DNA of 64,000 nucleotides. Origin: Paenibacillus woosongensis (GTDB taxonomy: Bacteria; Bacillota; Bacilli; Paenibacillales; Paenibacillaceae). This document shows positions 35,228 through 45,003 of the stretch, one piece after another. The notes beneath the pieces are model-generated. The model saw only the letters and a program-made list of their open reading frames with translations. It searched no databases and was not told the DNA's origin. The stretch's first letter is position 1. Every line of letters begins with the position of its first letter. The stretch spans positions 80,098-144,097 of the forward strand of contig NZ_WNZW01000012.1 of assembly GCF_009725165.1 (NCBI RefSeq), given 5' to 3'. Made by a program: the position numbers and the translations under genes.

Positions 35228-36295
35228 TTATTTAATCGGATATCTCCAGCCAAGCGGATCATCAAGTTGACCGCGCTGAATGCCCGTGATCGTGTCATAC
35301 AGCTTCTTGGACAACTCGCCGGTTTTGCCTTCGGCAATGTTCAGCTCAAGCTCCCCCCATTTCATGCTGCCGATCGGCGAAATGACAGCGGCCGTACCCG
35401 TTCCAAAGGCTTCTTCAAGCCATCCCTTCTGATGCGCCTCGGCCAGCTCCTCCATTGCAACTTTGCGTTCGCTCACCGGAACTCCCCATGATTTCAGCAG
35501 CGCGATAACGGAATCTCGCGTTACCCCGGCCAAGATGCTTCCTGACAACTCGGGTGTAATAACTTCACCGTTCACCTTGAAGAAGACGTTCATGCTGCCG
35601 ACTTCCTCAACATATTTGCTCTCTGCTCCATCCAGCCAGAGCACCTGCGAATAGCCCGACTTCTTCGCATCCTCCTGAGCTTTGATGCTAGCCGCGTAGT
35701 TGCTTGCCGTTTTTGCAGCACCGGTTCCGCCGCGGAAAGCCCGAACATAACGCTGTTCTACGTGAATGCTGACCGGATGGATACCCTCGGGATAATAGGA
35801 ACCAACCGGTGAAAGAATGACCAGCAGCTTATATGTGTGCGAAGCCCGTACGCCGAGACACGGCTCAGTAGCAATGATAAACGGACGAATATATAAGGCG
35901 TTCTCTTCTCCCGACGGAATCCATGATGCATCGACTTTTATAAGCTCCGTGATCCCCTGCAGCAGCGTAGAAGGCTCTACCTGTGGAATGCTTAACCGCT
36001 CGCAGGAGTCGTTCAGCCGCTTCAGGTTCATATCCGGCCGGAACAGCACCAATTCCCCGGCAGCCGTCCGATATGCTTTCATCCCTTCGAATACTTCCTG
36101 CCCGTAATGGAACACCATCGCCGAAGGATCAAGGGCAATCGGACCATAAGGGACGATTTTCAGATCATGCCAACCCGCCTCAAGCGAATATTCCATCGTC
36201 AGCATATGGTCGCTGAAATATTGCCCAAAGCCCAGGGCCCCCGGGTCCGGCTTCTGCTTCAAATTCTGACTTAATTCAATGTTCAAGCTCCCCAT
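35228..36295 (-). CDS. ilvE: Branched-chain amino acid aminotransferase (class IV PLP)
   Basis: 355 residues, ATG 36295 with a modest SD (AGAGGA). It catalyses the last step of valine, leucine and isoleucine synthesis and the first of their breakdown. Motifs of the larger bacterial/eukaryotic-type BCAT are visible: MVFHYGQEVFEGMKAYR, RPDMNLKRLNDSCERLSIP, ALYIRPFIIATEPCLGVRAS, RAFRGGTGAAKTASNYAAS with the PLP Lys (GAAKTASNY), VEEVGSMNVFF, and GTGTAAVISPIG. Single gene with promoter and terminator. Confidence 0.95.
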   Translation of the reverse strand: MGSLNIELSQNLKQKPDPGALGFGQYFSDHMLTMEYSLEAGWHDLKIVPYGPIALDPSAMVFHYGQEVFEGMKAYRTAAGELVLFRPDMNLKRLNDSCERLSIPQVEPSTLLQGITELIKVDASWIPSGEENALYIRPFIIATEPCLGVRASHTYKLLVILSPVGSYYPEGIHPVSIHVEQRYVRAFRGGTGAAKTASNYAASIKAQEDAKKSGYSQVLWLDGAESKYVEEVGSMNVFFKVNGEVITPELSGSILAGVTRDSVIALLKSWGVPVSERKVAMEELAEAHQKGWLEEAFGTGTAAVISPIGSMKWGELELNIAEGKTGELSKKLYDTITGIQRGQLDDPLGWRYPIK

Positions 36296-36330
36296 TACTA
36301 CACGTCCTCTCGATTATTAACTCTATCTTT

Positions 36331-36359
36331 ACTATAGCGCTCATTCAATCATTGATCAA
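36331..36359 (-). promoter_or_regulatory. Predicted SigA promoter of ilvE
   Basis: Minus strand TTGATC (36359-36354), 17-bp spacer, TATAGT (36336-36331), about 35 bp upstream of the start codon. Confidence 0.55.
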
Positions 36360-36523
36360 TAATATGATATCGATCATTATCATAGTTCGTATCTATAACG
36401 CGCAAGCTTCACACCCGTTACATGTAAACTAAATGACCACTGACCTCTATGTTTGTGGGCTTTTGCATTTTTGGTTTATAATTTTCACAAGAGCTTCGTC
36501 ATTTTAATCGGGGGGCCTGCCTT

Positions 36524-37210
36524 ATGTGTGGACGTTTTACTATCACAGTTCCTTATGAAGAACTATTGCTGCGCTATTATATTGATGAAGATACAAACAC
36601 AAACTATGAACCTTCCTATAACGCAGCTCCTATGCAATACATCCCGGCAGTAGTCAAAGGCAGTAACGGGAACCGGTTGGGGAGCCTTCGCTGGGGGTTA
36701 GTCCCGTCCTGGGCTAAAGATGATAAAATCGCCAGCAAAATGATTAACGCAAGAGCTGAAACAATTACCGAAAAACCTTCATTTAATCGATTGATTACGT
36801 CCCGCCGCTGTATTATCCCTGCTGATGGTTTTTACGAATGGCAGCAGCGGGCAAAATCAAAGCAGCCGTTTCGAATCACATTGAAGGACGAGGGGATTTT
36901 CTCTTTCGCAGGGCTTTACGATATTTGGATGGACCCAAGCGGAAACAAACTGGCGACCTGCACCATCATCACTACTGCGCCGAATCGTCTAATGGCCGAT
37001 ATTCATAACAGAATGCCGGTTATTCTCCAAAAGGAAGATGAAGCAGAATGGCTTGACAGGGATCATGCAGATGTACCGGCACTTATACAATTGTTGAGGC
37101 CGTATGACTCCAATGAAATGAGGGCCTATCCAGTATCGTCTGAAGTAGGCAACGTAAGGAATAATGATACTAAGCTGCTGGAAGAAGTAAAGCCTGCCGA
37201 TCTTCTATAA
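36524..37210 (+). CDS. HMCES/YedK-type SOS response-associated peptidase
   Basis: 228 residues, ATG 36524 after GGGGGGCCTGCCTT. The family begins with Met-Cys: MCGRFTITV, where Cys2 (exposed after Met removal) forms a thiazolidine link to abasic sites in single-stranded DNA. Other active-site segments: YNAAPMQYIPAV, LRWGLVPSWAKD, INARAETI (Asn), CIIPADGFYEW (Glu), and TTAPNRLMADIHNRMPVIL (His). It protects and processes abasic sites. No LexA-type box was seen upstream. Single gene. Confidence 0.95.
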   Translation: MCGRFTITVPYEELLLRYYIDEDTNTNYEPSYNAAPMQYIPAVVKGSNGNRLGSLRWGLVPSWAKDDKIASKMINARAETITEKPSFNRLITSRRCIIPADGFYEWQQRAKSKQPFRITLKDEGIFSFAGLYDIWMDPSGNKLATCTIITTAPNRLMADIHNRMPVILQKEDEAEWLDRDHADVPALIQLLRPYDSNEMRAYPVSSEVGNVRNNDTKLLEEVKPADLL

Positions 37211-37403
37211 GCAAGTGCACTGTATCTCTAAACCATGACCAACAATCCAGGAGGTCCAATAACTAATACATTTGTCGCCTGTCCCAGGTGAGTTCAACCG
37301 TAAGCACCCTCGTGTACTGCACCACGAAGTAAACAAGCAAGAAATCCTCGGCGACCCTTGATATATATATATACGATTTTTAAATAATATGTTCTACTAT
37401 AAT

Positions 37404-37420
37404 CATAGGTTATATCTATG
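37404..37420. promoter_or_regulatory. LysR-type operator (T-N11-A box)
   Basis: CATAGGTTATATCTATG is an interrupted palindrome (CATAG-N7-CTATG). It sits between a TATAAT -10 (37398-37403) and the start of the LysR gene, a usual place for autorepression. Confidence 0.6.
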
Positions 37421-37434
37421 GAAGAAGGGATAAC

Positions 37435-38313
37435 TTGGAACACCGTCTGCTAGAATACTTTATCGCCGTGAGCGAGGAACTGCATTTCACGAAAGCCGCG
37501 GACAATCTGGGGATTTCCCAGCCGACGCTCAGTCACCAAATCCGCTTGCTGGAAGAGCAGTTGGGCACGCCGCTGTTCCACCGGTCGGGCAAGAAAATTC
37601 ATTTGACCCAGGCCGGAACGGTTCTGCTGGAGCATGCCCGCCGGGTGTTTCACGAACTGGAGCAGGCGAAGCTGGTCATCGGCGAATTGACCGGGCTGCG
37701 GCGAGGCCGATTAAGAATCGGCTGCTCGGGCAATCATTTGCTGATTCAGTCCATCATTTCCTTTCATCGCCAGTTTCCCGGCATCGAGCTATCCATCGTC
37801 GAACTGGCGACCGAAGAAACCCGCGAACGGCTGCTCACCAACAAGCTGGATCTCGGGGTCGTATTTCTGCCGCTGAAGGACGAGCAGCTCATCAGTCTTC
37901 CTCTGTATAAAGAGGAACTCGTCGTCATCGTTCCCCAGGATCATCCGTTTGCGGAATCGAGCGGCATTGAACTGCGAGAGCTGGCCCTGTCGCCTCTCGT
38001 CTTGTTTCCTCCAAAGTTTCTGGCCCGGCAAATGCTGGATGCGTCCTGTGCTGAAATTGGCATTCAGCTCAGTCCTGTTATCGAGTTGTCCACGATGGAA
38101 TCCCAGTGCCAAATGGTTGCTCATCACGTAGGCTTGAGCGTCGTGCCCAAATCCTACACCGCAACGCTTCGGGACCCGCGCCTTGTCAGTGTCCCCATCG
38201 CCGAACCTGCCCCCTACCGCAGTGTTGGCATCGTGTACCGCAAAGATACATACATGGATACAGCCATACAGGCTTTTATCGAGCACTTATCCTCCAATTT
38301 GCAAACGGACTAA
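37435..38313 (+). CDS. LysR-family transcriptional regulator
   Basis: 292 residues, TTG start at 37435 after GAAGGGATAAC. The N-terminal HTH is canonical (MEHRLLEYFIAVSEELHFTKAADNLGISQPTLSHQIRLLEEQLGTPLFHRSGKKIHLTQAG), followed by a type 2 periplasmic-binding-like effector domain (RGRLRIGCSGNHLLIQSIISFHRQFPGIEL). It resembles the CynR/BenM-like branch. Neighbouring genes (HMCES upstream, parC convergent) give no clue to the target. A palindrome in its own leader suggests autoregulation. Confidence 0.92.
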   Translation: MEHRLLEYFIAVSEELHFTKAADNLGISQPTLSHQIRLLEEQLGTPLFHRSGKKIHLTQAGTVLLEHARRVFHELEQAKLVIGELTGLRRGRLRIGCSGNHLLIQSIISFHRQFPGIELSIVELATEETRERLLTNKLDLGVVFLPLKDEQLISLPLYKEELVVIVPQDHPFAESSGIELRELALSPLVLFPPKFLARQMLDASCAEIGIQLSPVIELSTMESQCQMVAHHVGLSVVPKSYTATLRDPRLVSVPIAEPAPYRSVGIVYRKDTYMDTAIQAFIEHLSSNLQTD

Positions 38314-38344
38314 CGAGTATTTTCCTTTACCCCACACAGTCAAA

Positions 38345-38383
38345 AGGCTCTCCTCCATGCACAATCATCATGGAGGAGAGCCT
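38345..38383. terminator. Bidirectional terminator between lysR and parC
   Basis: Perfect 15-bp stem AGGCTCTCCTCCATG / CATGGAGGAGAGCCT with a 9-nt loop. It is flanked by A-rich sequence on the left (TTTTG on the minus strand) and GTTTGG on the right, and lies between convergent genes. Confidence 0.85.
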
Positions 38384-38401
38384 GTTTGGCTTGCTGTTAT
38401 G

Positions 38402-40864
38402 CTATTTGGCCTGCGCCTCTTCGCCGCGCTGCGGCACAATCAGTAAATCGATAATTTCGTCCCCTTTGCCTACAGAGGCTAGTGCCTTCCCGATCGATTT
38501 GCGATCGGCCAGCGGGGCCGCTTCCGAATTAAACCCATATGACTCGCCCTGCTTCGTCATAGCTACGATGTCCAGCGCTTCCTTGCAATGGAAGCCGCCC
38601 GCAATGCGGCTGCCGTTCGGCTTCACGCGCTTGCCTTCCTTGAACTCGAACGTCTGCACGCCGCGTCCGCCGCGGCTTTGCATCGGATAATCCAGCAGCA
38701 GGCTGCGCTTGCCGTAACCCAGGTCAGAGACGACCAGGATTTCTCCTTCTTCGCCTTCCACCCAAAGTGCGGCTACCACCTCGTCGCCGTCCTTCAGGCC
38801 AATGCCTTTAACACCAGAAGCAACGCGTCCCATCGGGTTGACTTCATTTTCGGCAAAGCGAATCGCCATGCCATCCTTCGTGAGCAGCAGGATTTCGGCC
38901 GTGTTCCGGCTGAGCTGCACCTGAATGATTTCATCCCCATCCGCAACCTTCGCAGCGGCGACGGCGCCGGAGCGCTTCGTCTCGTAGTCCTTCAGCAGCG
39001 TGCGTTTTACCTGTCCGCGTTTCGTCACGAATACGAGGCTTGTATCCGGCTCTTCAAAGGTTTTGATCGGGATAACACTAACGATGTGGTCTTCCTTGGC
39101 CATGGCGATAACATTGACGATCGCCGTTCCGTTATCCTTCCACTTGAACTCGGGAATTTGATGCACAGGCAGCACGAAGTATTGCCCCCGCTGCGTAAAG
39201 ATCAGCACATTTTGCAGCGTATCCACATCAAGGATATGCTTAATGTAATCGCCGTCCTTCACACCCGAGCCGTCCAGCTCGCCGCCGGAGCGGGTAAAGG
39301 AAAGCATGCTCGTACGCTTGATATAACCTTCATTAGACAGCGTAACAAGCACATCTTCCTGAGCGACCATGACTTCAAGGTTAACCTTGATTTCCTCAAC
39401 CTCGCCCTGAATTTCCGAGCGGCGGTCCACGCCGTATTTCTCCCGGATTTCCAATAGTTCTTTCTTAATAACCGCAATCAGCTTCTTGTCGCTCTCCAGA
39501 ATTCCCCGCAGCGTGGCAATTTTCTTGTTCAGCTCGTTTAATTCTTTCTCTAACGACGTAATTTCCAAATTCGTCAAGCGGTACAATTGCAAAGTAAGGA
39601 TCGCGTCAGCCTGCCGCTCGGTAAATCCGAACATCCATTGCAGATTGTTCTGAGCATCCTGACGGTTCTTGGAAGCCTTGATCGCGGCAATGACCTCGTC
39701 AAGAATATTCAGCGCTTTGACCAGGCCCTCGACAACATGGGCCCGATCCTCCGCCTTCTCCAGCTCGTACTGCGTTCTGAATGTCACGACCTCGCGCTGG
39801 TGGGCGATATAAGCTTCAAGGATCGGCTTCAAGCCGAGCTGGCGCGGCGCCTTGTTGACGATCGCCACCATGTTGAAGTTATAGGTTACCTGCAAATCGG
39901 TTTTCTTCAGCAAATACGCCAAAATCCCCTGGGCATCCGCATCCTTCCGCAGCTCTACGACAATCCGCAGCCCTTCGCGGCCGCTCTCGTCGCGAACTTC
40001 GGCGATCCCGTCCACCTTCTTCTCCAGGCGGATATTCTCCATTGCGGTAACCAAGCGAGACTTAACAACCTGGTATGGAATTTCCGTAATCACGATCTGC
40101 TGCTTCCCGCCGCGCAGTGACTCAATTTCCGTCTTCGCGCGGATATAGATGCGGCCTCGCCCAGTCTCGTAGGCATCCTTGATGCCTTCTTCACCCATGA
40201 TGATGCCGTGGGTCGGAAAGTCCGGCCCCTTCACATAGGCGCGGATTTCTTCCAGGCTCATGCTTGGCTTCTCCATGACCGCAATACACGCATCAATGAC
40301 TTCGCGCAGATTATGCGGCGGAATTTCAGTAGCGAAGCCTGCGGAAATTCCGCTGACGCCGTTGACTAGCAGATTCGGATACCGCGATGGAAGCACGACA
40401 GGCTCCATCGCGGTATTGTCGAAATTGTCCTTGAACGGAACTGTCCGCTTATCGATGTCACGCAGCAGCTCCATGGCGATCGGCGACAATCTTGCCTCGG
40501 TATAACGCATCGCCGCTGCCGGGTCATCGTCCTGCGAGCCCCAATTCCCATGGCCATCTATCAGCACATGCCCCATTTTCCAAGGCTGGGCCATGCGCAC
40601 CATTCCCTCGTAAATCGAAGAGTCGCCGTGCGGATGGTAATTCCCCATTACGTCTCCGACTGTCTTGGCGGATTTGCGATACGGCTTGTCCGGAGTGTTC
40701 CCCGAATCGTACATGGCGTATAGAATCCGTCTTTGAACAGGCTTCAGGCCGTCGCGCACATCGGGAATAGCGCGATCCTGAATGATATATTTGGAATACC
40801 GGCCAAACCGGTCGCCAACGACTTCCTCCAAATAGGCCGGCAAAAAGTTCTCCATTAAACTCAA
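38402..40864 (-). CDS. parC: DNA topoisomerase IV subunit A (ParC/GrlA)
   Basis: 820 residues. TTG at 40864 is chosen (9 nt after AGAGGG); an in-frame ATG three codons later is 18 nt from that SD. Catalytic Tyr121 lies in [13 protein letters not shown]. The quinolone region reads [16 protein letters not shown] with the wild-type Ser82/Ser83 and Glu86. A coiled coil ([23 protein letters not shown]) and C-terminal six-blade propeller repeats (GYIKRT, GQVKRT, GMAIRF, GYGKRS) follow. It decatenates chromosomes with ParE. Second gene of parE-parC. Confidence 0.95.
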   Translation of the reverse strand: MSLMENFLPAYLEEVVGDRFGRYSKYIIQDRAIPDVRDGLKPVQRRILYAMYDSGNTPDKPYRKSAKTVGDVMGNYHPHGDSSIYEGMVRMAQPWKMGHVLIDGHGNWGSQDDDPAAAMRYTEARLSPIAMELLRDIDKRTVPFKDNFDNTAMEPVVLPSRYPNLLVNGVSGISAGFATEIPPHNLREVIDACIAVMEKPSMSLEEIRAYVKGPDFPTHGIIMGEEGIKDAYETGRGRIYIRAKTEIESLRGGKQQIVITEIPYQVVKSRLVTAMENIRLEKKVDGIAEVRDESGREGLRIVVELRKDADAQGILAYLLKKTDLQVTYNFNMVAIVNKAPRQLGLKPILEAYIAHQREVVTFRTQYELEKAEDRAHVVEGLVKALNILDEVIAAIKASKNRQDAQNNLQWMFGFTERQADAILTLQLYRLTNLEITSLEKELNELNKKIATLRGILESDKKLIAVIKKELLEIREKYGVDRRSEIQGEVEEIKVNLEVMVAQEDVLVTLSNEGYIKRTSMLSFTRSGGELDGSGVKDGDYIKHILDVDTLQNVLIFTQRGQYFVLPVHQIPEFKWKDNGTAIVNVIAMAKEDHIVSVIPIKTFEEPDTSLVFVTKRGQVKRTLLKDYETKRSGAVAAAKVADGDEIIQVQLSRNTAEILLLTKDGMAIRFAENEVNPMGRVASGVKGIGLKDGDEVVAALWVEGEEGEILVVSDLGYGKRSLLLDYPMQSRGGRGVQTFEFKEGKRVKPNGSRIAGGFHCKEALDIVAMTKQGESYGFNSEAAPLADRKSIGKALASVGKGDEIIDLLIVPQRGEEAQAK

Positions 40865-40877
40865 ATCAAGTCACCCT

Positions 40878-42863
40878 CTATTCCTCATACTCCGTGAAAT
40901 CTACATTTTCGACGATCCAGCGCTTCCGTGGATCAACCTTATCGCCCATTAACGTGGACACGCGGCGCTCCGCCTTTGTAGCGTCCTCGATCTGCACCTG
41001 GAGCAGCGTCCGTGTCTCCGGATTCATCGTCGTTTCCCACAGCTGATCCGGGTTCATTTCTCCGAGTCCTTTATAACGCTGCAGTTCGAAATTTTTGCCG
41101 AATTCCTTTAAATAATTTTGCAGCTGCTCGTCAGTCCACGCATATCTAACCGTCTCAAGCTTGCCGGATTTGCGCGTAATTTTGTATAGCGGAGGCTGGG
41201 CAATATACACCCGTCCCGCATCGATCAGCGGCTTCATATAGCGGTAGAAGAAGGTCAGCAGCAGCACCTGGATGTGCGCGCCGTCCGTGTCCGCGTCCGT
41301 CATAATGATGATCTTGGAATAATTGCTGTCCTCCAGCGCAAATTCCGTGCCGATGCCGGCGCCAATCGCCGAGATAATGTACCGGTACTCATCGTTCTTT
41401 AATATATCCGCGAGCTTTGCCTTTTCCGGGTTCATCGGCTTTCCTTTTAGCGGCAGAATCGCCTGGGTCTTTGAATCCCGGCCCTGCTTGGCGGAGCCGC
41501 CAGCGGAGTCGCCCTCCACGATGAACAGCTCGTTGCGCGTGAAATCCTTCGATTGAGCAGGAGTAAGCTTGCCGCCGAGGTTGGAGCTCTCGCTGCGCTT
41601 CTTGCCTGTGCGCATTTCATCCCTTGCTTTGCGGGCTGCTTCGCGGGCCCTGGATGCCTGCACAGCCTTTTTGATCAGCAGCTGAGCCACCTGCGGGTTC
41701 TCTTCCAGAAACAGCGCCATATTCTCGGAGACGACAGCATCCACTGTGCTTCTAGCCGAGGCGCTGCCGAGCTGATCTTTCGTTTGACCGACGAACTCGA
41801 CTTCAGCCATCTTGACACTGATAACCGCCATCATGCCCTCGCGCAGATCCGTTCCTTCCAGGTTCTTATCCTTCTCCTTCAGGAGGCCGTTCTTGCGGGC
41901 GTAATCATTCATGACCCGCGTATACGCGGTCTTGAAGCCTGTCTCATGCGTTCCTCCCCCGCGGGTCGGAATTGAGTTAACGAAGGAAGCCAGCGTCTCG
42001 GTATACCCTGCGTTATATTGCAAAGCAACCTCAACCTCGACGTCCTCCTTCTCCGCATAGAAATGAATGACGTCGTGCAGCACTTCCTTGCCTTCGTTCA
42101 GGAACTGGACGAACTGGCTTGCTCCGCCCTCGTAATAAAACTCATCTGCCCGATCGGAGCGCTCGTCCTTCAGCGTAACCTTGAGCCCGGAATTCAGAAA
42201 GGCAATTTCCTGCAGGCGCTCGGCCAGCGTATCGTAATTCAGCCCGATTCCGTTCGGAAATACGCGAATATCCGGTTTAAAAGTCACTTTCGTACCAGTC
42301 CGGTTCGTATTGCCGATGATCTCCAGTCCGCTAACAGGCTCCCCGACATGCTCCTTTCCCTTCTTATCGACCCAGTATTCGAAGCGCTGGCGGTGGATTT
42401 TGCCGTCCCGGTAAATTTCGACCTCCAGCCACTCGGACAGCGCGTTCGTCACCGAAGCGCCAACGCCGTGCAGGCCGCCTGACTTCTTGTAGCCCGAACC
42501 GCCGAATTTGCCCCCCGCGTGCAGAATCGTGAACACGACCTGCGGCGTTGGAATTCCGGTCTTGTGAATGCTCGTGGGTATGCCCCGCCCGTTATCGAAT
42601 ACGGTTACCGATCCGTCCTTGTTCAATGAGATATCGATCTTAGAGCAATACTTCGCCAAATGCTCGTCTACAGCGTTATCCACGATCTCCCATACTAAAT
42701 GATGTAATCCCGACGAGCTCGTACTGCCGATATACATACCTGGCCGTTTACGTACCGCGACAAGCCCTTCGAGCACTTGAATGTCGTCAGCGTCGTATCC
42801 TGAAGCCGCCGTACCGACCGCTGGCTGGACGGCGTCTTCAAACAAATCGATTTGATCGGCCAT
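40878..42863 (-). CDS. parE: DNA topoisomerase IV subunit B (ParE/GrlB)
   Basis: 661 residues, ATG 42863 with AAAGGGGGAGC upstream. GHKL ATPase motifs: VWEIVDNAVDEHLA, VFDNGRGIP, YKKSGGLHGVGASVTNALS. TOPRIM: ELFIVEGDSAGGSAKQGRD, IIIMTDADTDGAHI. It ends QRYKGLGEMNPDQLWETTMNPETR. Provides the ATPase for strand passage by ParC; parC follows after 13 bp. The QKTLF-type strand-transducing lysine region (KMAEVEFVGQTKDQLGS) is intact. Confidence 0.95.
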   Translation of the reverse strand: MADQIDLFEDAVQPAVGTAASGYDADDIQVLEGLVAVRKRPGMYIGSTSSSGLHHLVWEIVDNAVDEHLAKYCSKIDISLNKDGSVTVFDNGRGIPTSIHKTGIPTPQVVFTILHAGGKFGGSGYKKSGGLHGVGASVTNALSEWLEVEIYRDGKIHRQRFEYWVDKKGKEHVGEPVSGLEIIGNTNRTGTKVTFKPDIRVFPNGIGLNYDTLAERLQEIAFLNSGLKVTLKDERSDRADEFYYEGGASQFVQFLNEGKEVLHDVIHFYAEKEDVEVEVALQYNAGYTETLASFVNSIPTRGGGTHETGFKTAYTRVMNDYARKNGLLKEKDKNLEGTDLREGMMAVISVKMAEVEFVGQTKDQLGSASARSTVDAVVSENMALFLEENPQVAQLLIKKAVQASRAREAARKARDEMRTGKKRSESSNLGGKLTPAQSKDFTRNELFIVEGDSAGGSAKQGRDSKTQAILPLKGKPMNPEKAKLADILKNDEYRYIISAIGAGIGTEFALEDSNYSKIIIMTDADTDGAHIQVLLLTFFYRYMKPLIDAGRVYIAQPPLYKITRKSGKLETVRYAWTDEQLQNYLKEFGKNFELQRYKGLGEMNPDQLWETTMNPETRTLLQVQIEDATKAERRVSTLMGDKVDPRKRWIVENVDFTEYEE

Positions 42864-42943
42864 TCATGCTCCCCCTTTTATGCTTCTTTATGTAGACATT
42901 TGACTTACAAATGCAAACAGATGTTTTGGTTTCCTTGTCCATT

Positions 42944-43924
42944 TTAATTCAATATATCCTGTTTCGTAAAGACAAGGAATGAAACAACGAGCGATCCAAG
43001 GCCCCAAACAGCCAGCACGCCCAATGAAAAACCTAGTGTCATTCCTTCGATCGGCGCGGGCGTTCCCGCCAAATATTGCGTCAGACCCAAATTGACCATA
43101 AACAAATATTTTGCGCTCGTCCAGGCCGATGCCAAATTCGTCAGGATATTGCCTGCAATCAAGGCCGCCATCATAATGACGATGCTTGCCGCTGTGCTTC
43201 GCACAAGCACGGATACCATAAAGGCGAGCATAGCCACAACCGAACTGACGAACCAGATCAGCCCCATTTGCATCAATATATACTTCCACTGTGGAACAGC
43301 GTGTACTCCTGTTATATCGACATCTGCGCCCTGAAGTTTAAATCCGGTAAAGACAGGCAAATTAAACCCTTTATACCCGAAAAATAGTCCCGATATCAAA
43401 TAACATATGATAAACGTGGACACGACGATCAGCGACACGAACATGAGCAAAGTGATCAGCTTGCTCAGCAGCACCTTCCAGCGCCTGACCGGCCGGGTCA
43501 GCAGCATTTTAATCGTCCCGCTCGTACGTTCCGAAGAGACGATATCCGACCCGATGCCCATAATAAGCAGCGGAATGAACAATGTCGCCGCATTATCAAG
43601 AAACTCCTTTGTAAAGGCGACGGCTCCAGGCTGCCGGGGATTCACGTCGTGCTCCAAATAATATTTCATCTGCTGAATATAAATGAGACGGTATTTCTTC
43701 CATTCCTCCGGCACACGGTCGCTTCCCAGGGAATTCTGATTGTCCGTAATCGCCTGCTGCACTTCCCTGCGCCAATCCGTGCCGAATTTGCTCCGCTTAT
43801 CCTCTGCCGCCCGCAATTGCGCATAAGAGAATATCGGGACAAGCACGAGCAGTACCAGCAGGATGACGTAGAAGCGCTTCTTCTTAATCATCTTGATCGT
43901 TTCATTCTTCACCAATGCCATCAT
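42944..43924 (-). CDS. ABC-2 type exporter permease
   Basis: 326 residues from ATG 43924, which overlaps the end of the ATPase gene (TAG at 43928-43926 just upstream of ATG); a GTG at 43942 is an alternative. One N-terminal helix (FYVILLVLLVLVPIFSYA) is followed by a ~90-residue extracellular loop, then five more helices. 'IGSDIVSSERTSGTIKMLLTRPVRRWKVLLSKL' is the conserved cytoplasmic segment of ABC-2/NatB-like permeases. It pairs with the upstream ATPase; the cargo is unknown. Confidence 0.9.
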   Translation of the reverse strand: MMALVKNETIKMIKKKRFYVILLVLLVLVPIFSYAQLRAAEDKRSKFGTDWRREVQQAITDNQNSLGSDRVPEEWKKYRLIYIQQMKYYLEHDVNPRQPGAVAFTKEFLDNAATLFIPLLIMGIGSDIVSSERTSGTIKMLLTRPVRRWKVLLSKLITLLMFVSLIVVSTFIICYLISGLFFGYKGFNLPVFTGFKLQGADVDITGVHAVPQWKYILMQMGLIWFVSSVVAMLAFMVSVLVRSTAASIVIMMAALIAGNILTNLASAWTSAKYLFMVNLGLTQYLAGTPAPIEGMTLGFSLGVLAVWGLGSLVVSFLVFTKQDILN

Positions 43925-43925
43925 A

Positions 43926-44948
43926 CTATTCAATGCTCTCACCTTCCGTCAATTCAAGGAACAGCTGCTCCAGCGTAGGATTGATCTTCTGTACGGCATG
44001 TACCTGAATTTCTTCCGCAACCAGCCGGGGCATTAGCGCTGGGACCTCTTCTGGCAGCATTTGCGTTACGATAGCCTGCTCGCTCATCCCGGCTAGAATT
44101 GTATCGTCCAGCACTTGGTCGGGATCGGGAATGATCGTGATCCCGGCGGCAGACAACAGCTCCAAGCCGCGCTCGCGGGGGGACAGCTCCCAAATCACAT
44201 AATTCGAATTTTTCGAGATCATCTCCTCCACGGCACCCACCGCCAGCACGCGCCCTCGGCTGATGATCGCTACGCGGTCGCACAATAATTGAATTTCGCT
44301 GAGCAAATGGCTGGACACGAATACGGCTAAGCCTTCCTCGGCCAGCCGGCGAATGAATATCCGCAGCTCCTTGATTCCTTTGGGATCGAGTCCGTTCGTC
44401 GGCTCATCAAGAATTAACAACTTGGGGCGCCCAAGCAGTGCCTGAGCGATGCCAAGCCGCTGGCGCATGCCCAGAGAGTAGGTCTTGACCTTATCGTGGA
44501 TACGCTGGTCTAGGCCGACAACCTCTACGACTTCGGCGATTCGCTGCTCGCCTATGCCGGGCATCATTCTTGCGAAATGCTGCAAGTTCTCCCAGCCCGT
44601 CAAATAAGGATATACTTCAGGATTTTCCACGATTGAACCGACGTAGGCAAGCGCCTGCTCCGGCTGCTTTCTGACGTCGAATCCGCAAATCCTCACCTTG
44701 CCCTCCGTCGGGCGGATCAAATCAACAAGCATCCGGATCGTCGTCGTCTTTCCCGCGCCATTCGGACCCAGAAAGCCGAATACCTCGCCCTCCTGCACCT
44801 CAAACGTCACATCCTGCACGATCCACTTTCGGCCGATCCGCTTCCTTAAATGCTCAACGCTGAGCACCATCTGCCTCTGCTTACCGCCATGCACATCCGC
44901 CCCTGATCCGCCATCCGGTGCAGGACGCCGCTTCGTTCCTGCGTTCAT
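43926..44948 (-). CDS. ABC-2 type exporter ATPase (CcmA-like)
   Basis: 340 residues from ATG 44948 (8 nt after AAGGGG). Walker A GFLGPNGAGKTTTIR, Q-loop VGSIVENPEVY, signature YSLGMRQRLGIAQALL, Walker B KLLILDEPTNGLD, His switch SSHLLSE. The C-terminal ~110 residues form the regulatory tail usual in bacitracin/lantibiotic-type exporters (BcrA-like). An N-terminal hydrophilic extension (~27 residues, NAGTKRRPAPDGGSGADVHG) is not part of the domain. Coupled to the permease gene. Confidence 0.92.
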   Translation of the reverse strand: MNAGTKRRPAPDGGSGADVHGGKQRQMVLSVEHLRKRIGRKWIVQDVTFEVQEGEVFGFLGPNGAGKTTTIRMLVDLIRPTEGKVRICGFDVRKQPEQALAYVGSIVENPEVYPYLTGWENLQHFARMMPGIGEQRIAEVVEVVGLDQRIHDKVKTYSLGMRQRLGIAQALLGRPKLLILDEPTNGLDPKGIKELRIFIRRLAEEGLAVFVSSHLLSEIQLLCDRVAIISRGRVLAVGAVEEMISKNSNYVIWELSPRERGLELLSAAGITIIPDPDQVLDDTILAGMSEQAIVTQMLPEEVPALMPRLVAEEIQVHAVQKINPTLEQLFLELTEGESIE

Positions 44949-45003
44949 AAATTCCACCCCTTAATACTGTATCTGCACCTGCAGGCAGCACCGATTCCGG
45001 TCA

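Noticed and set aside
36368..36382. Fur-like half site upstream of ilvE (TATCGATCATTATCA)
   Set aside because: One half is perfect but the other matches 3 of 7; 10/14 overall is weak, and it lies upstream of the -35.
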